Source: Pisolithus tinctorius (lineage: Eukaryota; Basidiomycota; Agaricomycetes; Boletales; Pisolithaceae). Taken from it: 64,000 nt of DNA. Under the pieces are notes generated by a model. The model saw only the letters and a program-made list of their open reading frames with translations, had not been told where the DNA came from and did no database searches. The stretch is taken from NCBI GenBank assembly GCA_024663395.1, contig JANFAH010000030.1, forward strand, positions 682,001 through 746,000, read 5' to 3'. Shown piece after piece: positions 1 to 10,721 of this stretch; within the stretch, counting starts at the first letter, position 1; each line of letters begins with the position of its first letter. Position numbers and translations under genes: made by a program.

Positions 1-603
1 GATTTTATCTTTTCCAGTGTCAAGGCCAGCTTCGACACAGAGTTGTTCAACATCTTTGAGGTAGCAAGTGATGTCTTCAGTGCGACTGGAAAACTTCGGG
101 GCTTTGTTGGAGCCCCTGAGTGGCATGTCTCTAGCTCCAGACATTATGCAAACGGATGCAGAATTTAAGAGTGGGGCGACTGAGGTATTCTGAGTGGGAA
201 CTTGGGCAGGGGAAACGATAGTGGGATTTAAACTGAGCGATTGCGAAGGGATAAGGAGTTGTTCAGCAGCGAGTTCTGAATCACTGGATGGCAAGGATGA
301 CGAAGAGGTTAGTTCTGAGAGAGGCGAAAGTTCTTGACGTTCAGTGGGAGGATCGAAGGGTTCGTCAAAGTTGAAGCCTCCTGGAAATGCTGGGTAAAAT
401 GCTGGGGACTCTGGGCTCCAAAAGATCTCGTCTAAACCGAGATCTGAGTCTGACGAGTGTGGCTCTGAAATATCTCTAGGATCAGCTACCAGGATTAAGA
501 TTTCTGATGAGGAAATAGACAGTCTGCAGAAGGGCTCTAGGAGCTCTTCGAGTTCGGTTCTTTGATGAGTGGGTTGTAAGGATCTCCTTTCCAGATCTAC
601 AGA
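1..603 (-). pseudogene. Family A/B Ty3/gypsy element, gag N-terminal part (cut by window edge)
   Basis: This is the start of the gag region of a minus-strand LTR retrotransposon. Read on the minus strand it runs almost codon for codon parallel to the plus-strand copy at 15400-15985: an acidic Ser/Pro-rich N-terminal stretch, then MSGARDMPLRGSNKAPKF (ATG at 144). Gag forms the particle that packages the RNA. Only the first part is present because the window starts inside the gene. It sits directly inside the primer binding site (604-622) and LTR (629-1673). It keeps more CpG than the other copy. Identification rests on alignment by eye to the second copy, whose downstream zinc knuckle, protease and reverse transcriptase make the element type clear. 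Confidence 0.75.
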
Positions 604-622
604 CCCCTCGCGGTGGGCTCCA
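604..622 (-). promoter_or_regulatory. Primer binding site of element A
   Basis: On the minus strand this reads TGGAGCCCACCGCGAGGGG, a few bases inside the LTR edge. The same 19-mer, with one or two changes, sits just inside the LTRs of elements B (15334) and C (27909). Its complement ends in CCA preceded by T, as expected for a tRNA with a U discriminator base such as tRNA-Cys. The tRNA assignment is inference. Confidence 0.6.
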
Positions 623-628
623 AAACAA

Positions 629-1673
629 TGTGGGACACTACCTCTGGGTAGCGTGTGGATAGGGGAAGGCTGTAGGGGAAATCCCTAGGCTCAACCCAAG
701 GGGTGCGAGTAGGAAGGAGATGTAGAGTACGATGATAGAGTCAGTTGAAGAGTTGAATGTAGGGCACGGAATTTAATTCCACAGAGTTGTAGGTAGGAAT
801 AGACTTCGCTTCTGAAATTCTGAGGGATGATCTTGACCCAACGAAGTAACTCCAAGATGAATTAGGTGCACAAGAGGGGAAACGAGGGACTAGCAGACCA
901 AGGACACAAAGACATGGGAGACACAGTGGACACAGATGACACAAAGACACAGGTACACAGCAAACACAGAGGATGCAAGGACACTTAGAACACCTTAGAC
1001 TTGCATGTGACACGGATGGTGAGTCCCAAAAGATGTTTCTTTTTCGTCTCTAAGGCAGACTTATATAGTACATGGATAGTAAGGTACTGATCGGAGAAAT
1101 GTGGGGCAGGTAAAGCAAAATTCCAAAAAACAAAGAGGGCGACGTGTCAGATGTCAAAGCCATACAGGATCATGTGAAGACAAACTGTTAAGTAGTAACC
1201 AAGAAAAACAAATGGGAAAAGATGGGTATATTTTGGCAGGACAAGTGTACATCGTACTGTGGAGTGCGTGAAGGATAGAGGCCGTAGATGCAAGGGGGTA
1301 CTCGCATTGCAGAGAAAGGTTTGCAGGAGAAGAGCAAGAGAGGCAACCAGAGTTTTTACTGATGATCTGCGTGATTTCCCAGCTATGTGGTGAGGCAGAG
1401 GTTGAGGTGACACGACTGCGGAATTCTGGATAGATGTGTGTCAGGTTGATGTTGACATGGAATTCTGGGACAATGACTGGTGTGTGTTATTGATGGACAG
1501 GGGAGCTCCGAAGGATCAACAGGCGAGGTGGTGCATGAGGCTGATGCACGAGGCTGATGCAATAATTCTGAAGACGACAGACGTGGAACTTTGATAGGGG
1601 TTGACTTTGGTAACAGCAGAATTTTGGTGTTGGCATCCCTATTTCGGCCTCAGGGAGTATACTACTCCCTACA
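629..1673 (-). mobile_element. LTR of family A/B Ty3/gypsy element (minus orientation)
   Basis: A long terminal repeat of about 1045 bp. On the minus strand it begins TGTAGGGAG and ends TCCCACA, and it aligns along its whole length with the plus-strand LTR at 14308-15327. Small ORFs across it (741-1013, 1147-1413) are matched in the other copy but look incidental. It carries the usual TG...CA ends. Only one LTR of this copy lies in the window, so no target duplication can be tested; the five bases outside it are acgac. Confidence 0.8.
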
Positions 1674-2550
1674 ACGACATCAATAAGACCTGTAGGGGAG
1701 CTAAGATGATATGAAGAATACCATAATGAAATTGCACACACCGAAGGGCCAGAAGTACAAAGTGATGGCTCATTACCAGACAAAGATGAAGGATGGTCAG
1801 TGAGTACACTGGGTACCAGCCCAGCTTGGACAGATGAAGCACAGGAGGCCTGTAGAGAAATGATGAGCACAACATGAGGCTTGAAGACAGGGAAAACTCA
1901 CAATATTAGAATTACTCATAGAAGGTGAAGCATTGCGATGCCTCTGAGGCTTTGGATGGCAAACAGCCATCTCAGATCATTCTGGAAACTGCAACACAAA
2001 GCCAATGGCAGTACACCTGGGACTCAAAGTCAACAGGTGGTGGAAAGCACGACACAAAGTCAGCAGGGGGTGTCAGTCCAAGGGGATTTTGACCAGATGA
2101 TGAACCTTGGGAAGGGAAAAACTATGCAGAAAATTTGTCAGATCACCACATACAACCAAGTAGGATCCTACTTACCAGAGCACAAGTCTTGAGCAGTTAA
2201 AAACAAAAGTCGCTATCAACATCACAGTGAGCAGGAACCCCATCATCAAGATGTCACACATACCAAGCAGAACAAGTCTCAAAGAATTAAATGGTGCAGA
2301 CCTTGATGCAGATAAAGCATCAATAGCAGTGAAGGGGGATGGGAACATTCCTTGCCTGGCAGTGGGAGTGTCAGTGAATAACACATTGCTATCAACAAAA
2401 AAAAAGGCAGTGAGCACAAAGTGTGAGATTAAAGTTCAGTCACAGGCAACATTCCAAATCATCGAATTGATTCAGCCTGCTTTACAACATGGTACATACT
2501 CCTACTAAACAAATTTGGACAGAAAAAAAAAAGATATGCAGCAGAGGATG
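1674..2550. other. No recognisable gene; AT-moderate degenerate DNA
   Basis: Between the LTR of element A and the decayed gene at 2551 I find only short ORFs (for example 1938-2192 and 2227-2508 on plus) with no family I recognise. CACAAAGTCA-like words recur around 2000-2070. It may be flank of an older insertion. Confidence 0.3.
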
Positions 2551-4545
2551 TCAGACAAAGGTAAAAATGCAGGGGAGGGATGGTTGACACCCAAGATAAT
2601 CAAATGCAGTTTGGATGTAGAATTCACAAGCCAAGATGAAGGCTTCATATGCTGCTTGGTTGCCAGAGCCATCCAGCTCGATTGGGGACTTCAAATGAAA
2701 GGGCACTCCTGGCCATGCAGATAGCAACTGACAGAACTTATTCAAATATGGCAATGCCACCTCCATCTCACTAGCAGTCAACCCCAAATCATGCAGCTCC
2801 CGAGGAAGAGGCACCAACCAACTTGAAAGACCACATCCACCAGGGAAGATAGACCAAAGAAGTGATTGGTGCATATACTTATCTAGGCTATTGGGCCAAA
2901 GCTGCGGGACAAGGGCCTGATTGAGTGTGCAAAGTTCATAGCAGAAGTTGAGTTCATAGAGTTCCCATAGAAGGGAATGTGTGAAATGAAGGGGTGGGTC
3001 TGAAAGGCTTGAAGCCCAGACCTGTGCAAGATAAGTATGAAGAACAGATCTAAATAGGATGAAATACTAACCTGCATTCCCCTCCACTCAATCTCTTCCA
3101 ATGTACAAACAGGATCATCATGAGTTGCTTGAATGATGTCCCCCAAAATTACCTGAACCACCAACTTTGTGGATGCACTCTGGGTGCCAGAGGGCAAGCG
3201 CTCTGTGTCAGTACCATTGAGGAAGTCCCTCCACATCTGAGGGGAAGGGTTCTTCTGCAGAGACCAAATGTCAACTTGATTCATCCAAGCCAGGCAAGCA
3301 GAGAGCCAATTCAACATGTACATCTTCTTTCATTCAGGGGTGGTCACATTGACCAACAGCATGGGCTTCGGAAAGTGATAACCAGGGTCCACAATGCCTG
3401 ACTTGACTCTGGACATATCCTTTGAAGCTTTCCTCCAAGCCAATGCAAACAGACTGTGGGGCTTGGGAATTTCTGGAAGATCAGGCTCTTCCCACCTCAC
3501 CAAGTCCCCACTGCCTGATTGTTTGGGGTGCAAAGCTACAAGTTGGTCAGGAACAAGCAGAAAGAAAATTAGGGTACATACCTCTGGAGGGGCCTGCAGT
3601 TGCTTGTTCCCTGGCAGCCCTTGTCTGCTTTTTTGTTGATTGCTTCCCAGTGCTTGAAGATGGGTTTGATGAGGATGTGGCAAATGATTCTTGCAGGGGC
3701 TCTGGTTGCTCCACAAATGTACCCTCATAGTCCCTGTGAGTGTGAATGTGGTGCAGGAGACTGCCAGGACCATGGTAGATCGATGGGAATGGCTTAGCTA
3801 CCCCCTTTTCCAAATACATAGCTTTCACTATGTCTTCAGGGCACATCAATCTCACAGGCTCCTTGATATTCATATCAGGGGAGATGTATGCCTTGGTATG
3901 CATGAGCCAGACTGGCACCTCTGCAAAATACAGTGCTTCGCAAGTGGCAGTATCCTTCATGAAGCACCCCATCCAGGTGGGGTTTGTGCATACAGGTTTT
4001 GAGTGGGGAGACAAAAGAAGCAGGTAGAGGATCTCAATGTATTTGAGCAAAGTGTAAATGTCAAGCAGCTTGTGCTGAAGCTGGGCAACAAAAATGACAA
4101 GGTCTTGGAATAAAAGGGGGTGATGCCACAAGTGCAAAACCTCATGTTGAACTGACCACACTAGTTGGGTCATAAGGTCTTGACCCACAGGTCAATTGTG
4201 GAGGGGGTGGTAGTGGCTGTGCAGTTGCTGAAGTAGCTCTTCAAAGGCCTTAACCTTTGCCTCTTCAAGCATTCCCACCAGATACACAGAGCCAAGTGGA
4301 AGGACAAAATCCACAGATGTCAGAGTGAACCAAGCAATATTGAGAGTAGGGACTGTATTTTTTTGAGGTATGCAAACAGCATATTCATAGTTTTTTTCAT
4401 ATGTTTGAGGCCATTGGAAGCAATCAACAAGGCTGAACCAACCATCAGCACATGGACAAAGATTGACTTCTTCAAAAATGTATGGCTCTGGAACGAAGTC
4501 TGCATTGGGTGACATGATCACCCAGCGGTCCTTGCACATGACCAC
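2551..4545 (-). pseudogene. Decayed multi-exon hypothetical gene of an Agaricomycete-type family
   Basis: The function is unknown. Minus-strand blocks run in order 4545-4192, 4188-3547, 3540-3330, 3323-3000 and 2874-2551. The first two are in one frame separated only by a TGA (4189-4191). Visible landmarks are a Cys-containing N-terminal block (LCPCADGW), a hydrophobic block around FQDLVIFVAQLQ, WMGCF, PVWLMHTKAYISPDMNI, and a Ser/Thr/Lys-rich linker ending at a GTATGT donor near 3579. A Trp-rich block follows (MWRDFLNGTD, EIEWRGMQV), then a final block with IFPGGCGL and LLSAWPG. From memory this order matches a widespread, often multicopy hypothetical protein of mushroom genomes; I could not search. 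Stops and frame changes between blocks make this copy inactive, although some interruptions are probably introns. No promoter is evident. Confidence 0.55.
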
Positions 4546-4770
4546 TCAGGCATCCAGTGATGTAATTTTAGCTGTGGATGGTAAGTAAGCTCCAGGAAAA
4601 CATAAAAGTAGAGGAACATACCATCACCAGGCCAGGTGAACACTTTGAAGCATGTAAGTGCAGTCCCCCAGGACATTTTCGCTTGTGTTGGAATTGAGCT
4701 GCAAGGAATAATGGACAGATCATGTGTAGATTAGTTGGTGACAGGGTGAAAGGCATGTAATTAAATACTC

Positions 4771-5230
4771 ACCTTTGTGAAAGAAAGCAAACAAATGTTG
4801 GTGGTGGGAGAGGGTTCAGGATAAAGGGCAGGGTGAACAACAGGGCAAATGGCATGTAAACAACATGCACCTTTATAAAAGAAAATAAGAGTACAACAGT
4901 GGTAGGGGAAGGTCCAGGGTGAAGGGTTTGGTAAACAACAGTGTGAATGGCATGTAATTGACACACACCTTTTATGAAAGAAAATAAGAACACAACAGTG
5001 GTGGAAGAGGATCCAGGAAGAATGGCAGGGTGAACAACAGGATGAACAGCAGGGTGAATGACAAAGTGAACGACAGGGTGAATGATGGGGTGAATGGCAG
5101 GGTGAACAACAGGGTGAATGGTGGGGTGAACAATGGGGTGAACAGCAGGGTGAATGATGGGGTGAATGGTGGGGTGAATGACAGGGTGAACAATGGGGTG
5201 AATAGCATGTATAGAACATGCACCTTATAC
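4771..5230. repeat. Nested tandem repeat: about 105-bp units plus a short-unit expansion
   Basis: Three to four imperfect units of roughly 105 bp start near 4771, 4870, 4968 and 5222. On the minus strand each carries AAAGGTGNRT followed by TACATGCC. Within the last unit a word of about 10 bp related to CAGGGTGAAT is expanded to about 18 copies (5028-5210). AAAG|GTGAGT on the minus strand resembles a 5' splice donor. Short ORFs that open across the expansion are by-products of the repeat. Confidence 0.8.
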
Positions 5231-5260
5231 CAGAAAGTAATGAAAGGACAACAGCAGGAG

Positions 5261-5952
5261 AGGATCTGGGGTAGAGGGCAAGACGAACTCCTCGAGGTCT
5301 TGAACCCCACTAGCAGTGCAGTAGTGCTGGGGCAACCTCAGTGACATGAAGTCAACAGAGTGTGACCTAAAGTGACACAAAGTCAACTTCAGGTCAAGAT
5401 GAGTGGCATGAAGCCAACTTGAACCCAATGGGAGAAGACATGTGTGGTGGGGAGGGACTTGAGACCTTGAGGGTGGAGGTGCTGAGTGATGAAGTGAGGA
5501 AAGCAAGGGTAGTAGGATGAAGAGTAGTTGCGGTCAGAAAATCACAAGTATTTGTTTGTTTGTAGGGATTTACCTATTATGCTTATGTACATATATTGAT
5601 ACTGACGTTTGATGTGATAGCCTGGAGAATTCCCAGGGCAAAAATACCTAAGTCATGGGACTGTGTTCCAGCTGCACAGTGCCCAGCAGCTCCATGCTTT
5701 GTTACAAACAACTGTCATCCTCTCACCTCCCTGTCATCATCTTCCCACTCACTGCCTCTATGCTTCATGTTTGGATGCATTGGCTGAACCTGAGCTGGCT
5801 CCATGCCACTCACTCAGAGCTGCAGCTGACTTTGTGTCACTGCAGTTTGTACTCTGTTGACTTTGCATCACAGAGGTCACCCCAGCACCACCACGCTGCT
5901 AGTGGGGTTCAAGACCTCAAGGAGTTCATCTTGCCCTTCACCCCAGATCCTC
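5261..5952. repeat. Inverted repeat, two arms of about 170 bp with a 350-bp spacer
   Basis: The arms 5261-5431 and about 5781-5952 are reverse complements with roughly 75-80% identity by eye. Both contain the word pair GGGGTTCAAGACCTC...TTGCCCT...CCCCAGATCCTCTCC in opposite orientation, and both translate to similar peptides (GVQDLxEF, TPDPLL). The left arm abuts the 105-bp repeats and the right arm abuts the exon-like array. I see no terminal target duplication, so it may be a local inverted duplication rather than a transposon. Confidence 0.7.
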
Positions 5953-6089
5953 TCCTTCCCGCTTGCAAAGGTATGTTTTATAGCACTATTCCTTCCAGCT
6001 GATTCTAAACACCTATGTTCATTCATTAGTGCTGATCTTGTTTCTCTCCTGGGTCACTGTCACTCTGCCTAGTATTGCTGTCTGAGGTA

Positions 6090-7330
6090 TGTCTATTGTT
6101 AGCAGATGTTGATCCTGACTCATTATCATTATCAGGTGTGAGGTTTCAATCATCTTGTTCAAATCTGTACTTGTTGCAACTCTCATTATCAGGTATGAGA
6201 TTTAAATCATTTCATTTGTCCATACTTGTCATGTCCCTCACCCACCCACTCTGTGCTCTATTGCAGTCTGCAGTAGGTGTATTGTTATTGGCTGTTGATC
6301 CCCACTTGTCCTTATTATAAGGTATGTGCTACTGTCGCTTTTTGTTGGACTTACAAATCCAATCATGCTCTTTAATATCTAGCTATAAGTTATCTCGTTC
6401 ATCTCCACTTGACCACTCACCTCATTCTGCACCCACCCACTCTGTGTTGAATTGCAGTTTGTGGTAGATATATAGTTATTGACTGTCAATCCTCACTTAT
6501 CATTGTTATGAGGTATGTCCTACCTTTGCATTTCATTGGACCTACAAATCTGATCATGTTCTTTAATATCTAGGTATAAATTATCTCCATCAGTGCTCAC
6601 CTCATTCCTCACTCACCCACTCCTTGTCATATTGCAGTCGGAGGTACATCTATCGTCATCAGGTGTTGGGCTGACTTATTGTCACTATCAGGTATGTGTC
6701 AGTCTCTTTTTGTTAGATTTACGAATCCGATCACCCTCTCTAATATCTAGGTATAAATCATCTTGTTAGTTGGTGCTCGCCTCATTCTTCACCTGGCCAA
6801 CTGCTATTGTAGTCTGAGCTATGGATATCATTACATACTCTTGATCTACAGTTACTGCTGTTATCAGGTATGTCTTGTGGTCTGTTTACATTGATTTATG
6901 AATGCAGTCAGCCTCTCATAATCCCTAGGTACCCATCCCATTTGCTAGCACCTGTCAATCACGGCAGAAATAAAGTTTGATGTCAATGTTCCCAGAACCA
7001 AGTTTCTGGTAATGATCTCCTTCCATTCCTCACCAACTCTGTGCTGTATGTAGTCCAAAGTACCCATATCATTGTCAACTTTGTTTACTGTTGTCATCAG
7101 GTATGTGTAGTGGTCTCTGTTTGTTGGATCTAAGAATATACCTGCTCTAGTTACCAGGTATACATTATCCTGTTCATTGGCACTTGTCTCATTCCTTACC
7201 CACTCCATCTGGTGCTGTTGTCCAAGGAGGTATGTTTAAATTTTTGTTGAATCTATGAACATTATGAAATAGATGTCAAAATAAGGTTTAATGTCAATGC
7301 TCCCCAATCCTAATTTCTTGTAGTGATCTC
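6090..7330 (+). repeat. Diverged tandem array of 180-230-bp exon-like modules
   Basis: At least six units repeat AATATCTAG|GTATAAAT (6374, 6565, 6742, degenerate at 6920 and 7143), a CCTCATTC...CACCCACTC stretch, a TTGCAGTC word and a TTATCAGGTATGT word. Spacings between the AATATCTAG words are about 191, 177, 178 and 223 bp. Each unit looks like acceptor, short exon, donor. I cannot join a protein across the units. Confidence 0.7.
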
Positions 7331-8299
7331 ATCCATATTCCAAGGTACCTGTATTGTTATCAGCTGTTCACTGACACCTACCATGGTTATTTGTCAAAAG
7401 AATATATCACCCTTGAGCTGCTGTCTGTAGGTTTGACATCAACTTTTTGTTTTTATTATATCTTCTGCTCACAATGACAATGACAGTCCTACTCTATCAG
7501 TTGACACACCACATTTTTCCTCTGCCCTGAATGCCAGATTTCCATTCAATTGACCCTTCTCAATAGGATTGTGCAAGCTAGAAGGAAGCGAGGGTGCTAG
7601 TGTGAATTAGGTGTGTAGGCTTCTTCTGGGACCAAATAAATAGCTCAGTAGTGAACATTTCATCCTCCATTTTCTCTTCTTCCTTGCCTTCTTTTCTTCA
7701 CTCACTTCAAATCAGGTGTGTAGCCCTTCGTGCAAGATCATAAATTGTCCACTAACCAATGTTTGGCCTGAACCCAGTCTTTCCTTACCCACTCATTCCT
7801 TTCCTGAACATCTTTTCCTTTCCATCTTGCTTGATTTCACATCAGCAAAGAGAGTGTGGTGACTACATGTTCCACAGTTCCACTGGCCCACAGTTTGACT
7901 ATGTGTCTACCTGGTCAAATTCATCATGCCTGTGACTAGGTTGTCTGCTGTTACTTTCAAAGTTGGTCCCCCCATTGGTGCCTGGAGGTCAAAGAGAGTC
8001 AATCCTACTGTCACTTCACCCACCAAAGCCCAACCTTCATGTGGTGCAAAGGCCTGTCACTGGGTAGTCAAACGTGAGTACAGACCTACTTCCTGTGTCT
8101 TGTGTACCACTGTCTCAACTCTTTCCATCAGTGCAAGGCAGAAATCAGGATATGATTTCTGAAACACATGAGCCAATGTCAGGGGATGGTGAGGAGTGCC
8201 CAGTGTGTAGCACTACCTTTTTTTTTTTTTTTTGCTTACTGACCACTGTTTTCAGAACTGCGAATCCAGCTCTGTAGCTTGATGTCCCCCTCTCCAGCC
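7331..8299. other. No assignable gene
   Basis: This flank lies between the exon-like array and the gene starting near 8328. It contains a short plus-strand ORF (7926-8162) with a Cys-rich tail and no family I know, and a T14-15 tract at 8219-8233. Parts could be upstream exons of the gene at 8328. Confidence 0.3.
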
Positions 8300-8327
8300 A
8301 CACTCAAGTCGTAATTCTTCACAAGGG

Positions 8328-10721
8328 TTGACAGAGAAAGAACATGAGGATCAGTACCTTGACTCCTTCTGGACGAAACAGGTTACACTCCAGAACAGTA
8401 TGAAACTTGACCATGCTGTTGCCCTTGAGCAGCTACAATTGGGCATCATTTCTATGGAAGATATAGTTGCTGAGCAGGGTTGCAAAAAGTGTAAGTGTGT
8501 GATCTATGTATGTAGCTGTATTCCTTCTCAAGGTCGCCACCAGCTGTTACCCCCAATGACAGTGAAGAGGATGAACAAGCTGTTGAGAGTATGGTGCAAG
8601 CTGAAGGTGATTTGGTCTCAGAGAACCTGGTGGATCATGATGGTCACCAAGCTGTTGAAAATATGATGGACTCCATTTGTCATGATGATGTTGAGCATGA
8701 AAGTGCATCAGGTTTGTTTATTTGATTAAACTGCATTATTCACATAATTTACATGTGTCATTGAATAGACAGTGATTGGTCAGCTGACCAGAGGTGCAAC
8801 CTTAAACATGAACAAACCCTGAGAGAAATCTGTGCTGGCAATTATGATACTGATAACCATCCTTCCACTCCCCCTCTCCCTTCTCCATCCTCATCAGAAG
8901 AAGAAGATGGAGCTGCTGATACTGAAGGCGACACTGACAGCTCTGTGACCAGGAGGCATAGGGAAGCCAAAGGGAAATCTCGTGCCCTAGCCAACACATC
9001 CTCTGAAGATAAGGATGGACCTAGTGACACTGGAGACCTCCCCAATGGCTTGGAGATGACCAGGATGCATGGGAAACCCAAAAGACAACATCATGCCTTC
9101 TGCAAGGTAGTAGTCACACCCTCTGTGCCTACCCTAGCCAGTGACCTCAGTCAATGCAAGGATACATCTAGTGCAGAAGCAGGCTTACTGTGCTTCAAAC
9201 CAGGGTGGCTTCCCTTGGAAGCCATATGAAAGGCACAGGCACTTGGAATGCACACCACTCAAGAAGCCCAGGCAATTGCAGATGAGTATGGCAAGACTCT
9301 TGGGTCAATCATGGCTGCTGCTGGTCTTACCACAAAGGCAACTCATGCTGAATCTGTGTGGAACATGCATCAGGCTTGGTATGCACATACCAATCCAAAA
9401 GCATCTGCAGGTCAGTACATCCTAACTTGTTGCAGTTTTGACTCCATGTTGATTCAATCACAGAGGAAACCAAAGACTACTATAGGCATCACACAAGCAC
9501 TATGAGGACCATAAAGATGAGGACAAACATCCTCAACTGTGGGCTGAGATCTGGAAGTATTGGAGTGAGTGTGTCAGTGGGTCCAAAGACATCAGCTCCA
9601 AGGCAATGGTGGGCCATGTAATGGCTTGCTGTGACTCCTTTACACAAGGGGTGGGTAATACTGTTGTGATTGTTTGCTTCTTGAATAACCTCTTGTACAG
9701 GCACAAACTTGGTGCAATGTGGAGGGCATACATGTCTTTGGATGTGTAATTTATAGTGGGAGTGATGAAGCTGCACACCAATCCCAAGGAATTTTTGCTG
9801 GATCCTCCCTTCTCATGCAGCTTGCAAGTGAGAGGCAGACTGACATAACACAATTATTAGAATACCTGTCCACCATTATCAAGTATGTATAACATATGCC
9901 ATGTACAATTGCCCACTGACTTTTCTTTAGGTATAAAATCCTTAACGCTGCTGCTTCAGTGTCTCTTCCTGACTTTAATGTGCTGTCACAACCCCATTAT
10001 GACTGTGCACTGGGATTAAAACCTCAAGAATACAGGTGTGATCACAATTGGCAAGTTTTACCTACAATCATACTCCATAAATTTGGTATGTCAATAAATC
10101 TATTTGATTCATATCATCCTCTGAAGTGCTGCCACAGAAGAGAATGGTATCACACAAGGCCAGAGAAATGTTTCTTGGAAGTTGTTGCTTGATCTGCTGT
10201 ATGTTCACCAGTATACCATCACTGATTGGCCTGCTGGAGTCCCTGCTGTTGGTCTGGATTTCAATGTCAAATGCCTCAATGCTGATGAACTTTGTGCTCT
10301 GACTGTTCCTTTCCTGAAAGAGTCAATGCATGCAGATTACCATGCTGAGGCTCCACTAGATGAAGAAGAAGACCAAGCTGAATACCTTGTCCTTTGCTGA
10401 ATTCATCATTTTACCTCAAGAAGTGGACTGATGGTGAGTTGTTGACACGAAATGGTTGCCCTCACTGACATGAATAATCCAGATCAGATTGAGCTATTTT
10501 GCCACAGTGATGCAAGGATGTGTGACATCCCACTTGTGGTGAACACATTGAACCAGCACCTCTGTGTTCTTTCTGATTCAGATGCATTTGTTAAGGCCCT
10601 CCCTAAAGGTGACAAGTTTAAGGAGAGAAGTGCCCCTTCATCTTTCCCTGACCAACCTGTGCAAGGACAAGTGCCATCCAAAAGACATCACCCCTTGCCA
10701 GCAGCATCCAACACCCACCAT
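8328..10721 (+). pseudogene. 5' part of a host-type hypothetical gene, split by the family C insertion
   Basis: The function is unknown. It has several exons and most can be followed. 8328-8490 starts MTEKEHEDQYLDSFW. An acidic exon covers about 8537-8710 after an intron with TGTAAGT...TCAAG. 8770-9411 has SEEEDG, a basic Ser-rich stretch, then EAQAIADEYGKT and MHQAWYAHT. About 9500-9650 has HPQLWAEIWKYWSE. 9698-9880 has GIHVFGCVIYSG and FAGSSLLMQLASERQTD, then an intron with GTATGT...TTTAG. Later exons contain DFNVLSQPHYD, LLDLLYVHQYTITDWPAGVP, an EEE-acidic stretch, and DMNNPDQIEL. From memory this order matches a common Agaricomycete hypothetical protein. In-frame damage includes a TGA at 9227-9229 and stops near 10400 and 10450. 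The last codons before the insertion, AAC ACC CAC CAT, continue in frame at 29319. Confidence 0.6.

Noticed and set aside
4972..5310. Ser/His/Cys/Pro-rich 112-152-codon minus ORFs over the short-unit expansion
   Set aside because: They exist only because the repeat is stop-free; peptides such as HSPHHSPCCSP mirror the DNA repeat.
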